Source: Microbacterium sp. RURRCA19A (GTDB lineage Bacteria; Actinomycetota; Actinomycetes; Actinomycetales; Microbacteriaceae). Taken from it: a stretch of 64,000 nt of DNA. The notes beneath the pieces are model-generated. The model was given only the letters and a program-made list of their open reading frames with translations, did no database searches and was not told the origin of the DNA. The translations under genes and the position numbers were made by a program. Of this stretch, positions 52,838 through 63,812 are shown piece by piece. The stretch lies in the NCBI RefSeq assembly GCF_900156455.1, contig NZ_FTNQ01000002.1:1-64000 (forward strand), given 5' to 3'. Within the stretch, counting starts at the first letter, position 1; every line of letters starts with the position of its first letter.

Positions 52838-52901
52838 AGATGCGGAGAGGGCGCCGCCGGTGGTTGTGGGGGGTCAACATCCCGGAGGTTCCGGAGATGC
52901 G

Positions 52902-54929
<2,028 letters not shown>

Positions 54930-55014
54930 CTGACCACGGTAACCCGGGGCACCGACACCGATCCGACGCCCGTCGCACATCGGTGGAGAACGTCTCGCGT
55001 CTCCGCGAGCGCGA

Positions 55015-55082
55015 GCGGAGGAGATTCGGCGGAGGGAGGACGTTCCCCGGCCTTCGGGTCCTCCGCTCCCGGTATCCCCTCC
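55015..55082. repeat. 68-bp palindromic repeat, copy 2
   Basis: Same length and ends as 3562-3629: GCGGAGGAGATTCGG start, TATCCCCTCC end, with an inner GGAGGGAGGAC / GTCCTCCGCTCC inverted pair. It lies between divergent recQ and the GNAT-pirin operon. Confidence 0.8.
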
Positions 55083-55180
55083 CTCGCGCGAGATCGACGG
55101 CCGGTGTTCCCGCGCACGGGGATGGCGGAACAGCGCGCGCCCTGCGAACGTTGACGGAGGAACCGACGACCGGAGGCGAC

Positions 55181-55519
55181 ATGACCGACGAAGTGACCGT
55201 TAGCCGTAACGACGAGGCGCACCGCTACGAGGTGTTCGTGGACGGTGAACTGGGCGGCATCCTGCAGTTCCGACCCGCGGGCGAGGGGCGCGTCGTGCTG
55301 CCGCACACCGAGATCGACTCCGCATTCAAGGGCAAGGGGCTCGGTTCGACGCTCGCGAGCGAAGCACTCGCCGATCTCGCGCGCCGCGGAGACACGATCA
55401 TCCCGACCTGCCCGTTCGTGGTGCACTACCTGCACGAGCACGACGTTCCCGGCCTCGTGATCGACTGGCCGGCCGACGAGGACGCGGCCGACTCCGCCGA
55501 CCCGAGCGAACCGGCGTGA
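55181..55519 (+). CDS. Small GNAT-family acetyltransferase (YjdJ-like)
   Basis: 112 aa, matching the short GCN5-related family with segments LPHTEIDSAFKGKGLGSTLA and TCPFVVHYL. GGAGG is 5 nt before ATG 55181. Its stop overlaps the pirin GTG (GTGA), so the two are co-translated. Acceptor substrate unknown. Confidence 0.87.
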   Translation: MTDEVTVSRNDEAHRYEVFVDGELGGILQFRPAGEGRVVLPHTEIDSAFKGKGLGSTLASEALADLARRGDTIIPTCPFVVHYLHEHDVPGLVIDWPADEDAADSADPSEPA

Positions 55520-56538
55520 CGAGGCTCGACGTCGCGCCGCCGGCATCCGAAGGTCCCGTCGACTGCGACGGCCCGCGCGCGCTCGTCGTCGAAGCGCGGG
55601 AAGTGCCCCTCGGAGGGGTCCGGGCGATGGAGGTGCACCGCACGCTCCCGCACCGGGCGCTGCCGATGGTCGGCGCGTGGTGCTTCCTCGACCGCTTCGG
55701 CCCGCAGGAGACGGTGATGCGCGTCGAACCGCACCCGCACATCGGCCTGCAGACGGTGACCTGGCCGATCATCGGAGAGGTGCGGCATCGGGATGCCGTC
55801 GGGAGCGACGTCGTCGTGCGTCCCGGCGCGCTCAACCTCATGACCAGCGGCGAGGGCATCGCGCACTCGGAGTACTCGGTCGGTGAGGAGCCGATCCCGC
55901 TCGACGCCCTGCAGCTCTGGGTCGCGCTCCCCGAGTCGCGCCGCCACGGCCCGCCGGCGTTCGAACGGCACGAGCACCTGCCGGTGCTCGACCTCGGAGA
56001 CGGGGCGGACGCCGTCGTCGTGATGGGCGAACTCGGCGGTGTCTCCTCCCCCGCCACCGTCCACACCCCGATCGTGGGCGCCGAGCTGCGCCTGCCCCCG
56101 GGGGTCGTGGTGCGTGTACCGCTGCGGGCCGACTGGGAATACGCCCTCTCCGGAATGATCGGCTCCGCCGATGTGGAGACGGGGGTGTATGCCACCGACG
56201 CCGACGCCGCGCAACGCCCGGTGCCCCTCGCGCGCACCGGGGGCACGGCATCCGTCGACGGAACGCGACTGCTCTATCTCGGGACGGGCCGCGACCACGT
56301 GGACATCACGGCGCCGGAGGGCGCGCGGGTGTTCCTGCTCGGCGGCGAGCCGTTCGAGGCCGACATCGTGATGTGGTGGAACTTCGTCGGCCGCTCACAC
56401 GACGAGATCGAGGAGGCGCGGGAGGCGTGGGAGGCGGGCGCTGCGCGCTTCGGCGCGGTCGTCGACCACGGCCCCGAGCGCGTCCCGGCCCCGCCGCTCC
56501 CCGCGGTGCGCCTGACGCCGCGCCGGCGTCGGGTGTAG
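55516..56538 (+). CDS. Pirin-family protein
   Basis: 340 aa, bicupin. Metal ligands are in PHPHIGLQTVTW and in TSGEGIAHSEYS (His and Glu). The C-terminal half carries the second cupin. Bacterial pirins act as quercetinase-like enzymes or redox regulators; which applies cannot be told. Starts with GTG inside the end of the acetyltransferase gene. Confidence 0.9.
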   Translation: MTRLDVAPPASEGPVDCDGPRALVVEAREVPLGGVRAMEVHRTLPHRALPMVGAWCFLDRFGPQETVMRVEPHPHIGLQTVTWPIIGEVRHRDAVGSDVVVRPGALNLMTSGEGIAHSEYSVGEEPIPLDALQLWVALPESRRHGPPAFERHEHLPVLDLGDGADAVVVMGELGGVSSPATVHTPIVGAELRLPPGVVVRVPLRADWEYALSGMIGSADVETGVYATDADAAQRPVPLARTGGTASVDGTRLLYLGTGRDHVDITAPEGARVFLLGGEPFEADIVMWWNFVGRSHDEIEEAREAWEAGAARFGAVVDHGPERVPAPPLPAVRLTPRRRRV

Positions 56539-56580
56539 CGCGGGTCGCGCGTCCCGCGAGACTGCGCCCGCCCGACATCT

Positions 56581-56599
56581 CCACTGCAGCGTGCAGTGG
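56581..56599. terminator. Hairpin between pirin and subtilase genes
   Basis: CCACTGCA and TGCAGTGG with a 3-nt loop, 42 nt after the pirin stop codon, between convergent genes. Weak support as a terminator because no T-run follows. The rest of 56539-56708 is GC-rich with nothing else I can identify. Confidence 0.45.
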
Positions 56600-56708
56600 G
56601 TTCGTCGCGCGGATGCGGTCTCGGCGTCGATCGGCCCGCCCGAGCCCGGCCCGCACACGCGAACGCGGCGCCCGAGCCGGAGCCCGGACGCCGCGCGGGT
56701 GCTGCGGA

Positions 56709-59700
56709 TCAGCGCAGCACGATGAACGCGCTGTGCGCGGTGGAGGCCTCGACCGTCTCACTGCCCGAGTACTTCACGGTCACCACGCGCAGGCCCCGCG
56801 TCTGCGGGTCGAGCGTGATGGTGGCGCGGCCGTCCTCGAGGGTCGCCGTGTAGGGCTTCCCGGCGACGGTCACCGTCACCTCTCCCGTCGGGGTGGGCCC
56901 GGCGAGCGGACGCACCTTCACGGTCAGGGTGTACGTGTCGGAGCTGCGCCCCACCCACGGGTTCACCGTGACGGTGGTGAACGAGGCGACGACGACGGGG
57001 ACGCCCGCGCTGTCGGCCGTGCCGGTGAGACCGGTGGCCGTCGACGTCGCGGTCACCCGCACCGTCAGCACGGTGCCCAGATCGGCGCGCGTCACCCGGT
57101 AGGTCGACGACGTCGCCCCCGGGATCGGCTCGCCGCCGCGCAGCCACTGGAACGTCGTGGTGACCTCGGCCGGATCCCACGTCCCTGCCGTGGCGGTCAG
57201 GGTGCGGCCGAGCTTGGCCGTGCCCGACACCGTCGGCGCCTCCACGACGACCGGTGCCGCTTGGCCGGAGTCGACCGTCAGCACCGTCTGCACGCTGGAC
57301 TCGCCGTACTGCACGACTCCGAGATACCGCGTCTGCGGCTGGAGTCCCTGCCACGACAGGGCGTACGAGGTGGCGACGCCCTGCTCGGCCGGGATCGGGT
57401 TCGGCGTGGCCGTCAGCTGACCCTCGCCGCCGGGCTGGACGTTCGCGTAGGACATGTCCCACGTGAACGGCGCGGTGAACGAGTAGATGTTCGCCTCGAC
57501 GAGGTACGTGCCCGGGGTCGGGTTCGGCAGCGACACGCGCTCGTCCGCCGAACCGGTCGCCGAGGTGAACCGCTCGTAGTACCGGAGGTCGTCGGGGCTC
57601 ACCACACGCGACACGAACAGGTCGAGATCGCTGCCGGTGTCGTCGGAGGAGTCGAGGTCGAAGCGCGAGAGGGTCGTCCCCTCGGGCACGTCCACGATCC
57701 ACCGGACGTAACCGTCCGCGTCACCCGAGTCCTGGTTGCCGGAGTGTCCGTCGACCGGGTTGTCGGGATCGGTCAGCAGCGTGACGGCCGAGAGACCCGA
57801 CACCGTCAGCGGCAGGTCGCCGCTGACGCCCGGGAGGATCTCGACGTTCGTCGAACCCGACAGCCCCGCGCCCGCGACCTCGGCCGGGGCCTCGGCGGTC
57901 GTGGGACGCACGGCGATGGGCGAACGCACATGGCTGTCGCCGCTCGTCCAGGTCAGGAACCCGGTCGTCCATTCCTCGGCCGGGGCCGTGGTGCGGGTGA
58001 ACGTGACCGTGAAGTCCTGCGTCTCGCCCGCGGCGCCGAACGTCAGCGTCGACGGCTCGACCGTGGCATCCAGGCCGGGGACGTCGATGGATGCCGTGAA
58101 CGTGCCCGCCTGCGTGGACGTCACCGTGCGGGTGACGGTCTGGGGCTTCGCGAGCGAACCGATCGAGATGGAGGCGAGGTTGAGGTCGCTGCCATCGATC
58201 GGCTCGACGCCGGAGTCCTCGAGGCCCTTGCCCTGCAGGAACGCCGCCCAGTCGGCGGGACCGTTGAGGTACAGCAGCCCCGGATCGAAGTACTTCGTGG
58301 GGTCGACGTGTCCGGCGCCCTGCGCGAACGGGTCCTGCGCCGGGGCGCCGTCGACGTCCACGGTGTCGTACGCGGTCGTCATCATGGCCGACTTCACCTC
58401 GGCGGGCGTGGCCAGCGGCCGCTCCCCGAGGTACAGCGCGGCGAGACCGGCGATGTGCGGCGACGACATCGACGTGCCGGAGAGGAACTCGAACGTGGGA
58501 GCCGCGCCCTCGGCGTTCGCGGCGGCGGCGAGGATCGCCACACCGGGAGCCGAGATGTCGGGCTTCAGCACGTCGCTGCCGTCGGCGAGCATCGGTCCGC
58601 GGCTCGAGAAGCCGGCGACCTGCGGCGTCGGCGTCTCGACACCCGTGACGTTCTCGCCGATCAGCGTGGCCGTGGCATCCGGGGTCCCCTGCACGTAGGC
58701 GAGCAGGTCGTCGCGGTACCGCGCGTCGATGTGCACGGTCGGCACGGAGTGGAAGTCGTTGTCGACCGAGGCGGGGGTGACGTTGACGAGGATCATGCCG
58801 ATCCCGCCCGCCTCCTTCACGGCCTGCGACTTCTCGATGCGGGCGTTCTGCCCGCGGTCGCAGACGACGATCTTGCCCGCGGCCTGCGCCGCGTCGAGCG
58901 ATCCGAGCAGGCACAGGGCCGCGTCGGCCGGGTCGGCTCCGGATGCCGCGATGTCACCCGCGTACACGACGGGCCCGGTGACGTCCTCGCCCGCGCGCAC
59001 GGACACGGACGCGCCCGCGGCCTGGAAGCCGTTCGGGAGCTTCACGGTGCCCTCGTAGGTGGGGATCGTGGAGGCCGCGACGGTGGTGTACCAGGGCGAC
59101 GCGTGGTCAGCGGTCGAGGCGTCGGGGCCGGAGTTGCCCGCCGAGACGGCGACGAAGACACCCGCGGCGGCGGCGTTGAAGAACGCCGCGTCCTCGAGGG
59201 CGAGGGTGGTCGTGGCCGCCCCACCGCCGATGGAGTAGTTGATCACGTCGACGCCGTCGGCCACGGCGGCGTTGATCGCCCCGAGCAGGTCGCTCAGCGC
59301 GCAGACGTCGTCGGTGGTGACCAGCGGGTCGGGGCCCGAGTAGCACGCCTTGTAGGCGGCGACCTTGGCCGCCGGGGCGACTCCCGAGATCGCGCCGAAG
59401 TCGATGCCCTCGACGCTGGCTTCGACGCCGTTGTTGCCGGCGGCGGTGCTCGCGGTGTGCGAACCGTGCGCGTCGCCGTCGCGCGGAGAGCGGTAGTCGG
59501 CCTCGAAGGTGAAACCGGTCGCGGCGGCACCCTGATCGAAGTAGCGCGCGCCCACGAGCTTCGTGGAGTAGTCGTCGACCGACCAGCCGTCGCCGGTCGC
59601 GACGCGCGGCGACCGGAAGTCGGTGCCGTCGGCCTTGCGGTACACGACGTCGTTGCCGTCGAGGTACGGCTCGTCGCCCGCGGTCGTACCGAGCGGGTCG

Positions 59701-60281
59701 CCCGCGAACGACGGGTTCTCGGGCGCGATGCCGGTGTCGATGACACCGACGACGACACCCTCGCCGGCCGCGTCGATCCCGCCGACCTTCTGCCACACGC
59801 CGCCGTCGCCCTCGAGACCGAGGAACTCGGTCGACGGCACGGCCGCCGGGTGGCGGATCTCGTCGGGGACGACCTTCTGCACGCCCTTCGTGGCCGCGAG
59901 CTTCGCCGCCTGGTTCGGGTCCATCGCCGCGCTGAAGCCGTTCACGGCCAGCGTGTAGGAATAGTCGGCATCCACTCCGGCCTCGGCGGCGACGTCCTGC
60001 TGACGCTGCTCGAGGAAGGCCGAGTACTCGCGGACCGCGTCCGAACCGGTGTCGAGACGCGCATCGTCGGACTTCGTGGCGCGAAGGCCGGCCTCGCCGC
60101 CGTCGTAGGTCGCGACCGGGGCCTCGTCGAGCACGACGATGTACCGGCCGGTGGCGGATTCGATGGGTGTGGGGGGTGTCACCCCCTCGTCCACGACGGC
60201 AGCCTGCACGGAGGTGACTCCGGCAGCGGTGAACAGCCCGGCCAATGCGATGACCGCGGCCGAACGCAGGGTACGACCCAT
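56709..60281 (-). CDS. Large secreted subtilisin-like serine protease (S8)
   Basis: 1190 aa. Signal peptide (about 1-28) and an I9 propeptide (about 45-140) precede the peptidase. The triad is Asp182 (GVIDTGI), His272 (DAHGSHTAS) and Ser604 (SGTSMSSPH), with oxyanion Asn383 (AGNSGP). A PA insertion sits between His and Ser (about 410-550). A fibronectin-like and PPC-type region follows, then two Ig-like repeats ending with the C-terminus. There is no LPxTG. ATG 60281 has GGAG upstream; 23 extra codons are not needed. An antisense frame over 1300 codons is an artefact. Confidence 0.94.
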   Translation of the reverse strand: MGRTLRSAAVIALAGLFTAAGVTSVQAAVVDEGVTPPTPIESATGRYIVVLDEAPVATYDGGEAGLRATKSDDARLDTGSDAVREYSAFLEQRQQDVAAEAGVDADYSYTLAVNGFSAAMDPNQAAKLAATKGVQKVVPDEIRHPAAVPSTEFLGLEGDGGVWQKVGGIDAAGEGVVVGVIDTGIAPENPSFAGDPLGTTAGDEPYLDGNDVVYRKADGTDFRSPRVATGDGWSVDDYSTKLVGARYFDQGAAATGFTFEADYRSPRDGDAHGSHTASTAAGNNGVEASVEGIDFGAISGVAPAAKVAAYKACYSGPDPLVTTDDVCALSDLLGAINAAVADGVDVINYSIGGGAATTTLALEDAAFFNAAAAGVFVAVSAGNSGPDASTADHASPWYTTVAASTIPTYEGTVKLPNGFQAAGASVSVRAGEDVTGPVVYAGDIAASGADPADAALCLLGSLDAAQAAGKIVVCDRGQNARIEKSQAVKEAGGIGMILVNVTPASVDNDFHSVPTVHIDARYRDDLLAYVQGTPDATATLIGENVTGVETPTPQVAGFSSRGPMLADGSDVLKPDISAPGVAILAAAANAEGAAPTFEFLSGTSMSSPHIAGLAALYLGERPLATPAEVKSAMMTTAYDTVDVDGAPAQDPFAQGAGHVDPTKYFDPGLLYLNGPADWAAFLQGKGLEDSGVEPIDGSDLNLASISIGSLAKPQTVTRTVTSTQAGTFTASIDVPGLDATVEPSTLTFGAAGETQDFTVTFTRTTAPAEEWTTGFLTWTSGDSHVRSPIAVRPTTAEAPAEVAGAGLSGSTNVEILPGVSGDLPLTVSGLSAVTLLTDPDNPVDGHSGNQDSGDADGYVRWIVDVPEGTTLSRFDLDSSDDTGSDLDLFVSRVVSPDDLRYYERFTSATGSADERVSLPNPTPGTYLVEANIYSFTAPFTWDMSYANVQPGGEGQLTATPNPIPAEQGVATSYALSWQGLQPQTRYLGVVQYGESSVQTVLTVDSGQAAPVVVEAPTVSGTAKLGRTLTATAGTWDPAEVTTTFQWLRGGEPIPGATSSTYRVTRADLGTVLTVRVTATSTATGLTGTADSAGVPVVVASFTTVTVNPWVGRSSDTYTLTVKVRPLAGPTPTGEVTVTVAGKPYTATLEDGRATITLDPQTRGLRVVTVKYSGSETVEASTAHSAFIVLR

Positions 60282-60420
60282 AGTGCGCTCCAAACGGGGG
60301 GATGAATTGAGCGATGTGCGCGACATCTTCGGCGCGCGTCGCACAAACATAACTCACGGCAAATTCATCACCAACGTTTTCTTTTGGACCGCGTCCGAGA
60401 ATCGGATGCCGTCGGGCCGA

Positions 60421-60426
60421 TACGCT
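60421..60426 (+). promoter_or_regulatory. -10 box of leaderless ECF S-component gene
   Basis: TACGCT, 6 nt before GTG 60433. Confidence 0.6.
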
Positions 60427-60432
60427 GACCCC

Positions 60433-60987
60433 GTGTCGTCGGCATCCCGTCTGTCCACCCGCGTGCTCCTCGTCTGCGCTGCGATCGGCGTGGGCACCGG
60501 CATCCTCGGCGGCGCCGCGGGCTGGCTGACGCTCGTCGTGCTGGCCACCGCGCCCTGGGCGTACGGTCTGGTGCTCGGGTCGCACGTCCTCCCCGGGATC
60601 ATCGCGCAGCAGGTCGTCCGCCGGGCCTGGGTGGCGCTTCTCACGCACGTACTCGCGGCGCTCGTCGCCAGCGCCATGGCGCCGCAGTGGACCTTCCGCT
60701 TCCTCGGCACGGCGATCCTCTTCGGCGGCATCCAGGAGGCCGTCGCCGCCCTCACCCGCTACCGCGTGTGGGCCGCGGCCCGCTTCTTCGTGTCGGCCGT
60801 GATCATCGGTCTGCTCGTGGCCGCGGCCGTGTGGTTCGCCGCCGACATCGGCGCGCTCGCCCCGTGGGCGCAGATCACCTATCTCGTGATCGGTGTGCTC
60901 GGCCCCGTCGTCTGGACGGCCGTGGGCATCGCGATCGGCGCGGGCCTGCGCGGCGCGGGCGTCGCGCGGGGACTGTCGCGGCGCTAG
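60433..60987 (+). CDS. ECF transporter S component (YkoE-like)
   Basis: 184 aa with six hydrophobic spans. GWLTLVVLATAPWAYG and FLGTAILFGGIQEAVAALTRY resemble the YkoE-type substrate-binding subunits that serve thiamine-precursor uptake. The ECF ATPase-like gene begins 2.8 kb away on the same strand, after three opposite genes, so a functional link is possible but not adjacent. Because the mRNA is leaderless, no riboswitch leader can precede it. Confidence 0.78.
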   Translation: MSSASRLSTRVLLVCAAIGVGTGILGGAAGWLTLVVLATAPWAYGLVLGSHVLPGIIAQQVVRRAWVALLTHVLAALVASAMAPQWTFRFLGTAILFGGIQEAVAALTRYRVWAAARFFVSAVIIGLLVAAAVWFAADIGALAPWAQITYLVIGVLGPVVWTAVGIAIGAGLRGAGVARGLSRR

Positions 60988-61535
60988 ACGGACCGACGCG
61001 GCCGCACCGCCAGCCGCGCCCATGCTCGCGCCAGGAGAGCGGCGAGTGCCCCGACGACGACCCACGTCAGGAACGACCCGAGCCCGCCGGTGACCAGGAA
61101 CCCGAACAGCAGGGCGGCCACGACGAGCACCGCGATCGCCAGCGCGGTGAGCACCGCCAACAGCACCGCCCGGACCGGATGCCACGCGAACGCGCGCGGA
61201 CCGCTCCACGCCGTGGCATCCGGGGTGCCGGCGGGGGAGGCGAAAACGAAAGCGACGAGGAGCGCGGGGAGGAGCGTCGTCGACGACACCACCGCGAGCG
61301 CACCGACGATCACGAGGGACAGCGCCACCGCGGCGAGCGCGCGCAGCCACCGTGCGCCGGGACCGCCCACGAGCGCGACGACCGCGGTCGCCGCGGCGCC
61401 GAGGGCCCCCACGGAGGCCGCGAGCAGGCCGAGGAAGCCGGGCGTGACCGCGGGCGTCGCCCCCGGCACGACGCACAGGGCTTGGACCACGGCGTTCACC
61501 ACAACGACCGCGGCGACCAGGAACACGCGCTTCAC
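60984..61535 (-). CDS. Polytopic membrane protein of unknown function
   Basis: 183 aa, five to six hydrophobic segments, alanine- and valine-rich, with no recognised motif. GTG 61535 overlaps the stop of the upstream lipoprotein gene (GTGA), so it belongs to the same operon. Its own stop overlaps the ECF S-component gene by 4 nt from the other strand. Confidence 0.75.
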   Translation of the reverse strand: MKRVFLVAAVVVVNAVVQALCVVPGATPAVTPGFLGLLAASVGALGAAATAVVALVGGPGARWLRALAAVALSLVIVGALAVVSSTTLLPALLVAFVFASPAGTPDATAWSGPRAFAWHPVRAVLLAVLTALAIAVLVVAALLFGFLVTGGLGSFLTWVVVGALAALLARAWARLAVRPRRSV

Positions 61536-61879
61536 GGGTCGACCCCCGCGGCCTGGTCGATCACAGCGCTGACGCTGCCGGTGAACACCGTGTCGGAGCC
61601 CACGGTGACGCGGAAGCTGTCGGGGTCGGTCGACGGCGAGGCGGCGGTGACGGCTTCGCCCGCGGCGGTCGTCCCGGTGCACGAGATCGCGCCGTCGTCC
61701 GAACGGGTGCAGGTGGGTACGGCTTCGAGCGCGATGCCCTTCTGCTGCAGGACGTCGATGGTCGCGAACCGCACCTCCGTCAGGTGATTCCCGCCGACGG
61801 GGGCGATCGCGGCGATCTGCGAGCAGCCGGTCAGGGTGAGAGCTGCGAGCAGAGGCAGGGCGAGGAGAGCGCGCCTCAC
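61532..61879 (-). CDS. Small lipoprotein
   Basis: 115 aa. Signal peptide with lipobox LTGC (about residues 16-19), then a compact domain with a CTRSDDGAISCTG disulfide-type motif. GTG 61879 overlaps the phosphoesterase stop (GTGA). Surface-anchored; function unknown. The domain resembles DUF4333/PepSY-like lipoproteins only loosely. Confidence 0.78.
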   Translation of the reverse strand: MRRALLALPLLAALTLTGCSQIAAIAPVGGNHLTEVRFATIDVLQQKGIALEAVPTCTRSDDGAISCTGTTAAGEAVTAASPSTDPDSFRVTVGSDTVFTGSVSAVIDQAAGVDP

Positions 61880-63657
61880 AGCCCTCGCTCCTTCTCGTAC
61901 GCGAGGATCCGGGCGCGCTCGGTGACGTGCTGCGCCTCGAGCTGAGCGTCGGTGATCACCGACAGGTCGAACGGAGCCGGCAGCAGGAGTTCGGTGTTGC
62001 GGTCCAGAGGCGAGCCGCGGCGCATGAGCGGCGTCTCGGCCCAGTCGTTGGCGGCGAGCTCCCGGCTGCGGCTCGCCAGGTCGGCGACCGAGCCCGAGTT
62101 CCCCGGCACGGCGGGTGAGGCGTGGTCGAGGACTGTCGTGAACAGCGAGAGCGTCCCGTCGCGGTTGTCGACGATCTCCACGACCTGCTGCTGCTGCGGG
62201 AAGTCGATGCACGACGCGGTCGTGATCTCCCAGAACCCGCTCTTCGCGTTCGTGTGGGCGAGGATCTGATTGAGGTGCGTATGGCCGTTCAGCCACCCCA
62301 CGACGACCGGGAACTCCAGCAGCATCGCGACGAACTCCTCGGCGCCGTACAACTTCTCGTAGGCCCCCGGACGGGTGGCGCGGTTCTCGAGCGTGAGGCT
62401 GTTGTGGTGGCTGAAGATCAGCGCCAGCACCTGGTCGCGCTGCGCGATCTCGAGCTGCGCGCGCAGCCACTGCATCTGCGACTCGGGGACCGCGCCGTCG
62501 GGTCCCGCGACGGCGTTGCACGTGTCGAGCCCGAACGCCCGGATCCGCGGGCTGAGGTCGGCCTGCCACCACGTCTCTCCCGACGTCAGGTTGTGGGTCG
62601 TGAAACCGTGGCCGACGGGCCCGGGCGTCGACTCGGTACGGAAGTGCTCGGCCATGAAGTCGCGCTGCTCGAACAGGTACCGCTCGGGGTTGGCCGTGAC
62701 CTCCTTGAACCCCGGCCCCCCGGATGCCAGCCCCAGAGCCCCCAGCACCTGTGCGAGGACGCTGGTGCCCGCGGCCCACCCTTCGAGGGCGGTGGATGCC
62801 GTGGCATCCAGGGTGTACGACTTCCGGGCGCCGACCGCGAGCGCTCGGAGCTGCGGGCTGATGTCGAAGGTTCCGAGGAGGAGCGTGTCGTGGTTGCCGT
62901 AGACGGCGTACCAGGGCGCGGGCAGGCCGACCGACTTCACGGGCTGCGCGATCGCCTGCGCGAGCATCTCGGGGAGGCGCGGGAAGCCGTAGTCGCCGAA
63001 GTCGCCGCCGCTCGGGTCTCCGGGACGGTACGCCCACGTCGCCTCGCTCCAGGCCTGCACGCCCTGCCACGTCGGTCCGCCGGTGGCCGGGTCGACCGCC
63101 CGGCCGTCCATGAGGTCGATGTACCAGCGCAGCTCGAGGTGCGAGTGCATGTCGGCACTGTCGCCGGTGACGATCGCCGCGCTCATCGGCGCCCCGGTGA
63201 GCGGGCTGTACCGGGCGTCCGAGAAGGCCTGCACCATCGCCGCCGTGGCGTGCGGGCTGAGCGGATCCTGCGGGTGGAAGGCCGACCCCCACGCCGCGTG
63301 GGCCTGCACGATCATCGGCTCGATGCGCCCCGGCGACTGCGCCTCGATGACGTGCAGGTCGGAGAGATGCCCGAGGTACAGCAGCGAGCGGCGGGCGGTC
63401 GCGCGCGCGGGCGACGGCGAGCGCCGCAGCACGTCGATGCGCGGCAGATACGGCTCGCCGGGGCCGGTGGTGAGCGTGCGGTAGTTCCCCGACAGGAGCG
63501 AGCCCTGCCGGATCGTCTGCAGGAGGGTCGAGGGGATGCCGGCCGGCGGCGTGGCCGCGCGCGCGAGCTGCGGCGCGAGGACGTCGAACCCGAGCCCCGT
63601 CGCGGCGGCAGCGGCGGCGGTGGCGTGCAGGAACTGACGGCGGGAGAGACCGGTCAC
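61876..63657 (-). CDS. Tat-exported metallophosphoesterase (TIGR03767-like)
   Basis: 593 aa. Twin-arginine signal LSRRQFLHATAAAAAATGLG precedes a calcineurin-type fold with LSDLHVIE, VTGDSADM, YGNHDT, FSHHNS and NGHTHLNQI, which together form the di-metal centre. Exported in folded form, it probably cleaves phosphate esters or cyclic nucleotides outside the cell. GTG 63657 gives the Tat motif close to the N-terminus; a 51-codon extension is rejected. First gene of a three-gene operon. Confidence 0.9.
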   Translation of the reverse strand: MTGLSRRQFLHATAAAAAATGLGFDVLAPQLARAATPPAGIPSTLLQTIRQGSLLSGNYRTLTTGPGEPYLPRIDVLRRSPSPARATARRSLLYLGHLSDLHVIEAQSPGRIEPMIVQAHAAWGSAFHPQDPLSPHATAAMVQAFSDARYSPLTGAPMSAAIVTGDSADMHSHLELRWYIDLMDGRAVDPATGGPTWQGVQAWSEATWAYRPGDPSGGDFGDYGFPRLPEMLAQAIAQPVKSVGLPAPWYAVYGNHDTLLLGTFDISPQLRALAVGARKSYTLDATASTALEGWAAGTSVLAQVLGALGLASGGPGFKEVTANPERYLFEQRDFMAEHFRTESTPGPVGHGFTTHNLTSGETWWQADLSPRIRAFGLDTCNAVAGPDGAVPESQMQWLRAQLEIAQRDQVLALIFSHHNSLTLENRATRPGAYEKLYGAEEFVAMLLEFPVVVGWLNGHTHLNQILAHTNAKSGFWEITTASCIDFPQQQQVVEIVDNRDGTLSLFTTVLDHASPAVPGNSGSVADLASRSRELAANDWAETPLMRRGSPLDRNTELLLPAPFDLSVITDAQLEAQHVTERARILAYEKERGL

Positions 63658-63768
63658 GAGATCGTCCGTTCGGGCGGAGGAAGACCTCGAATGTACCGTT
63701 CGCGCAATCGGGGCGTCCAGAGCGCGCGGGATGCCGTCGCCTCGACGTCGAGACGCCGCCGACGCGGG

Positions 63769-63789
63769 TAAGGCGCACCTAACTAGACT
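63769..63789 (+). promoter_or_regulatory. Promoter with IdeR-like iron box
   Basis: TAAGGCGCACCTAA (63769-63782) matches the right part of the DtxR/IdeR consensus (TTAGGCTCACCTAA-type) at 12 of 14 positions and adjoins the -10 TAGACT (63784-63789). The left half is weak. If real, the ABC gene would be iron-regulated. Confidence 0.4.
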
Positions 63790-63812
63790 GGAGGCCTCGC
63801 CGAAGGACACCC

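Noticed and set aside
56373..60305. A 1310-codon open frame antisense to the subtilase
   Set aside because: Same artefact; the sense strand has a full catalytic triad, signal peptide and start site.
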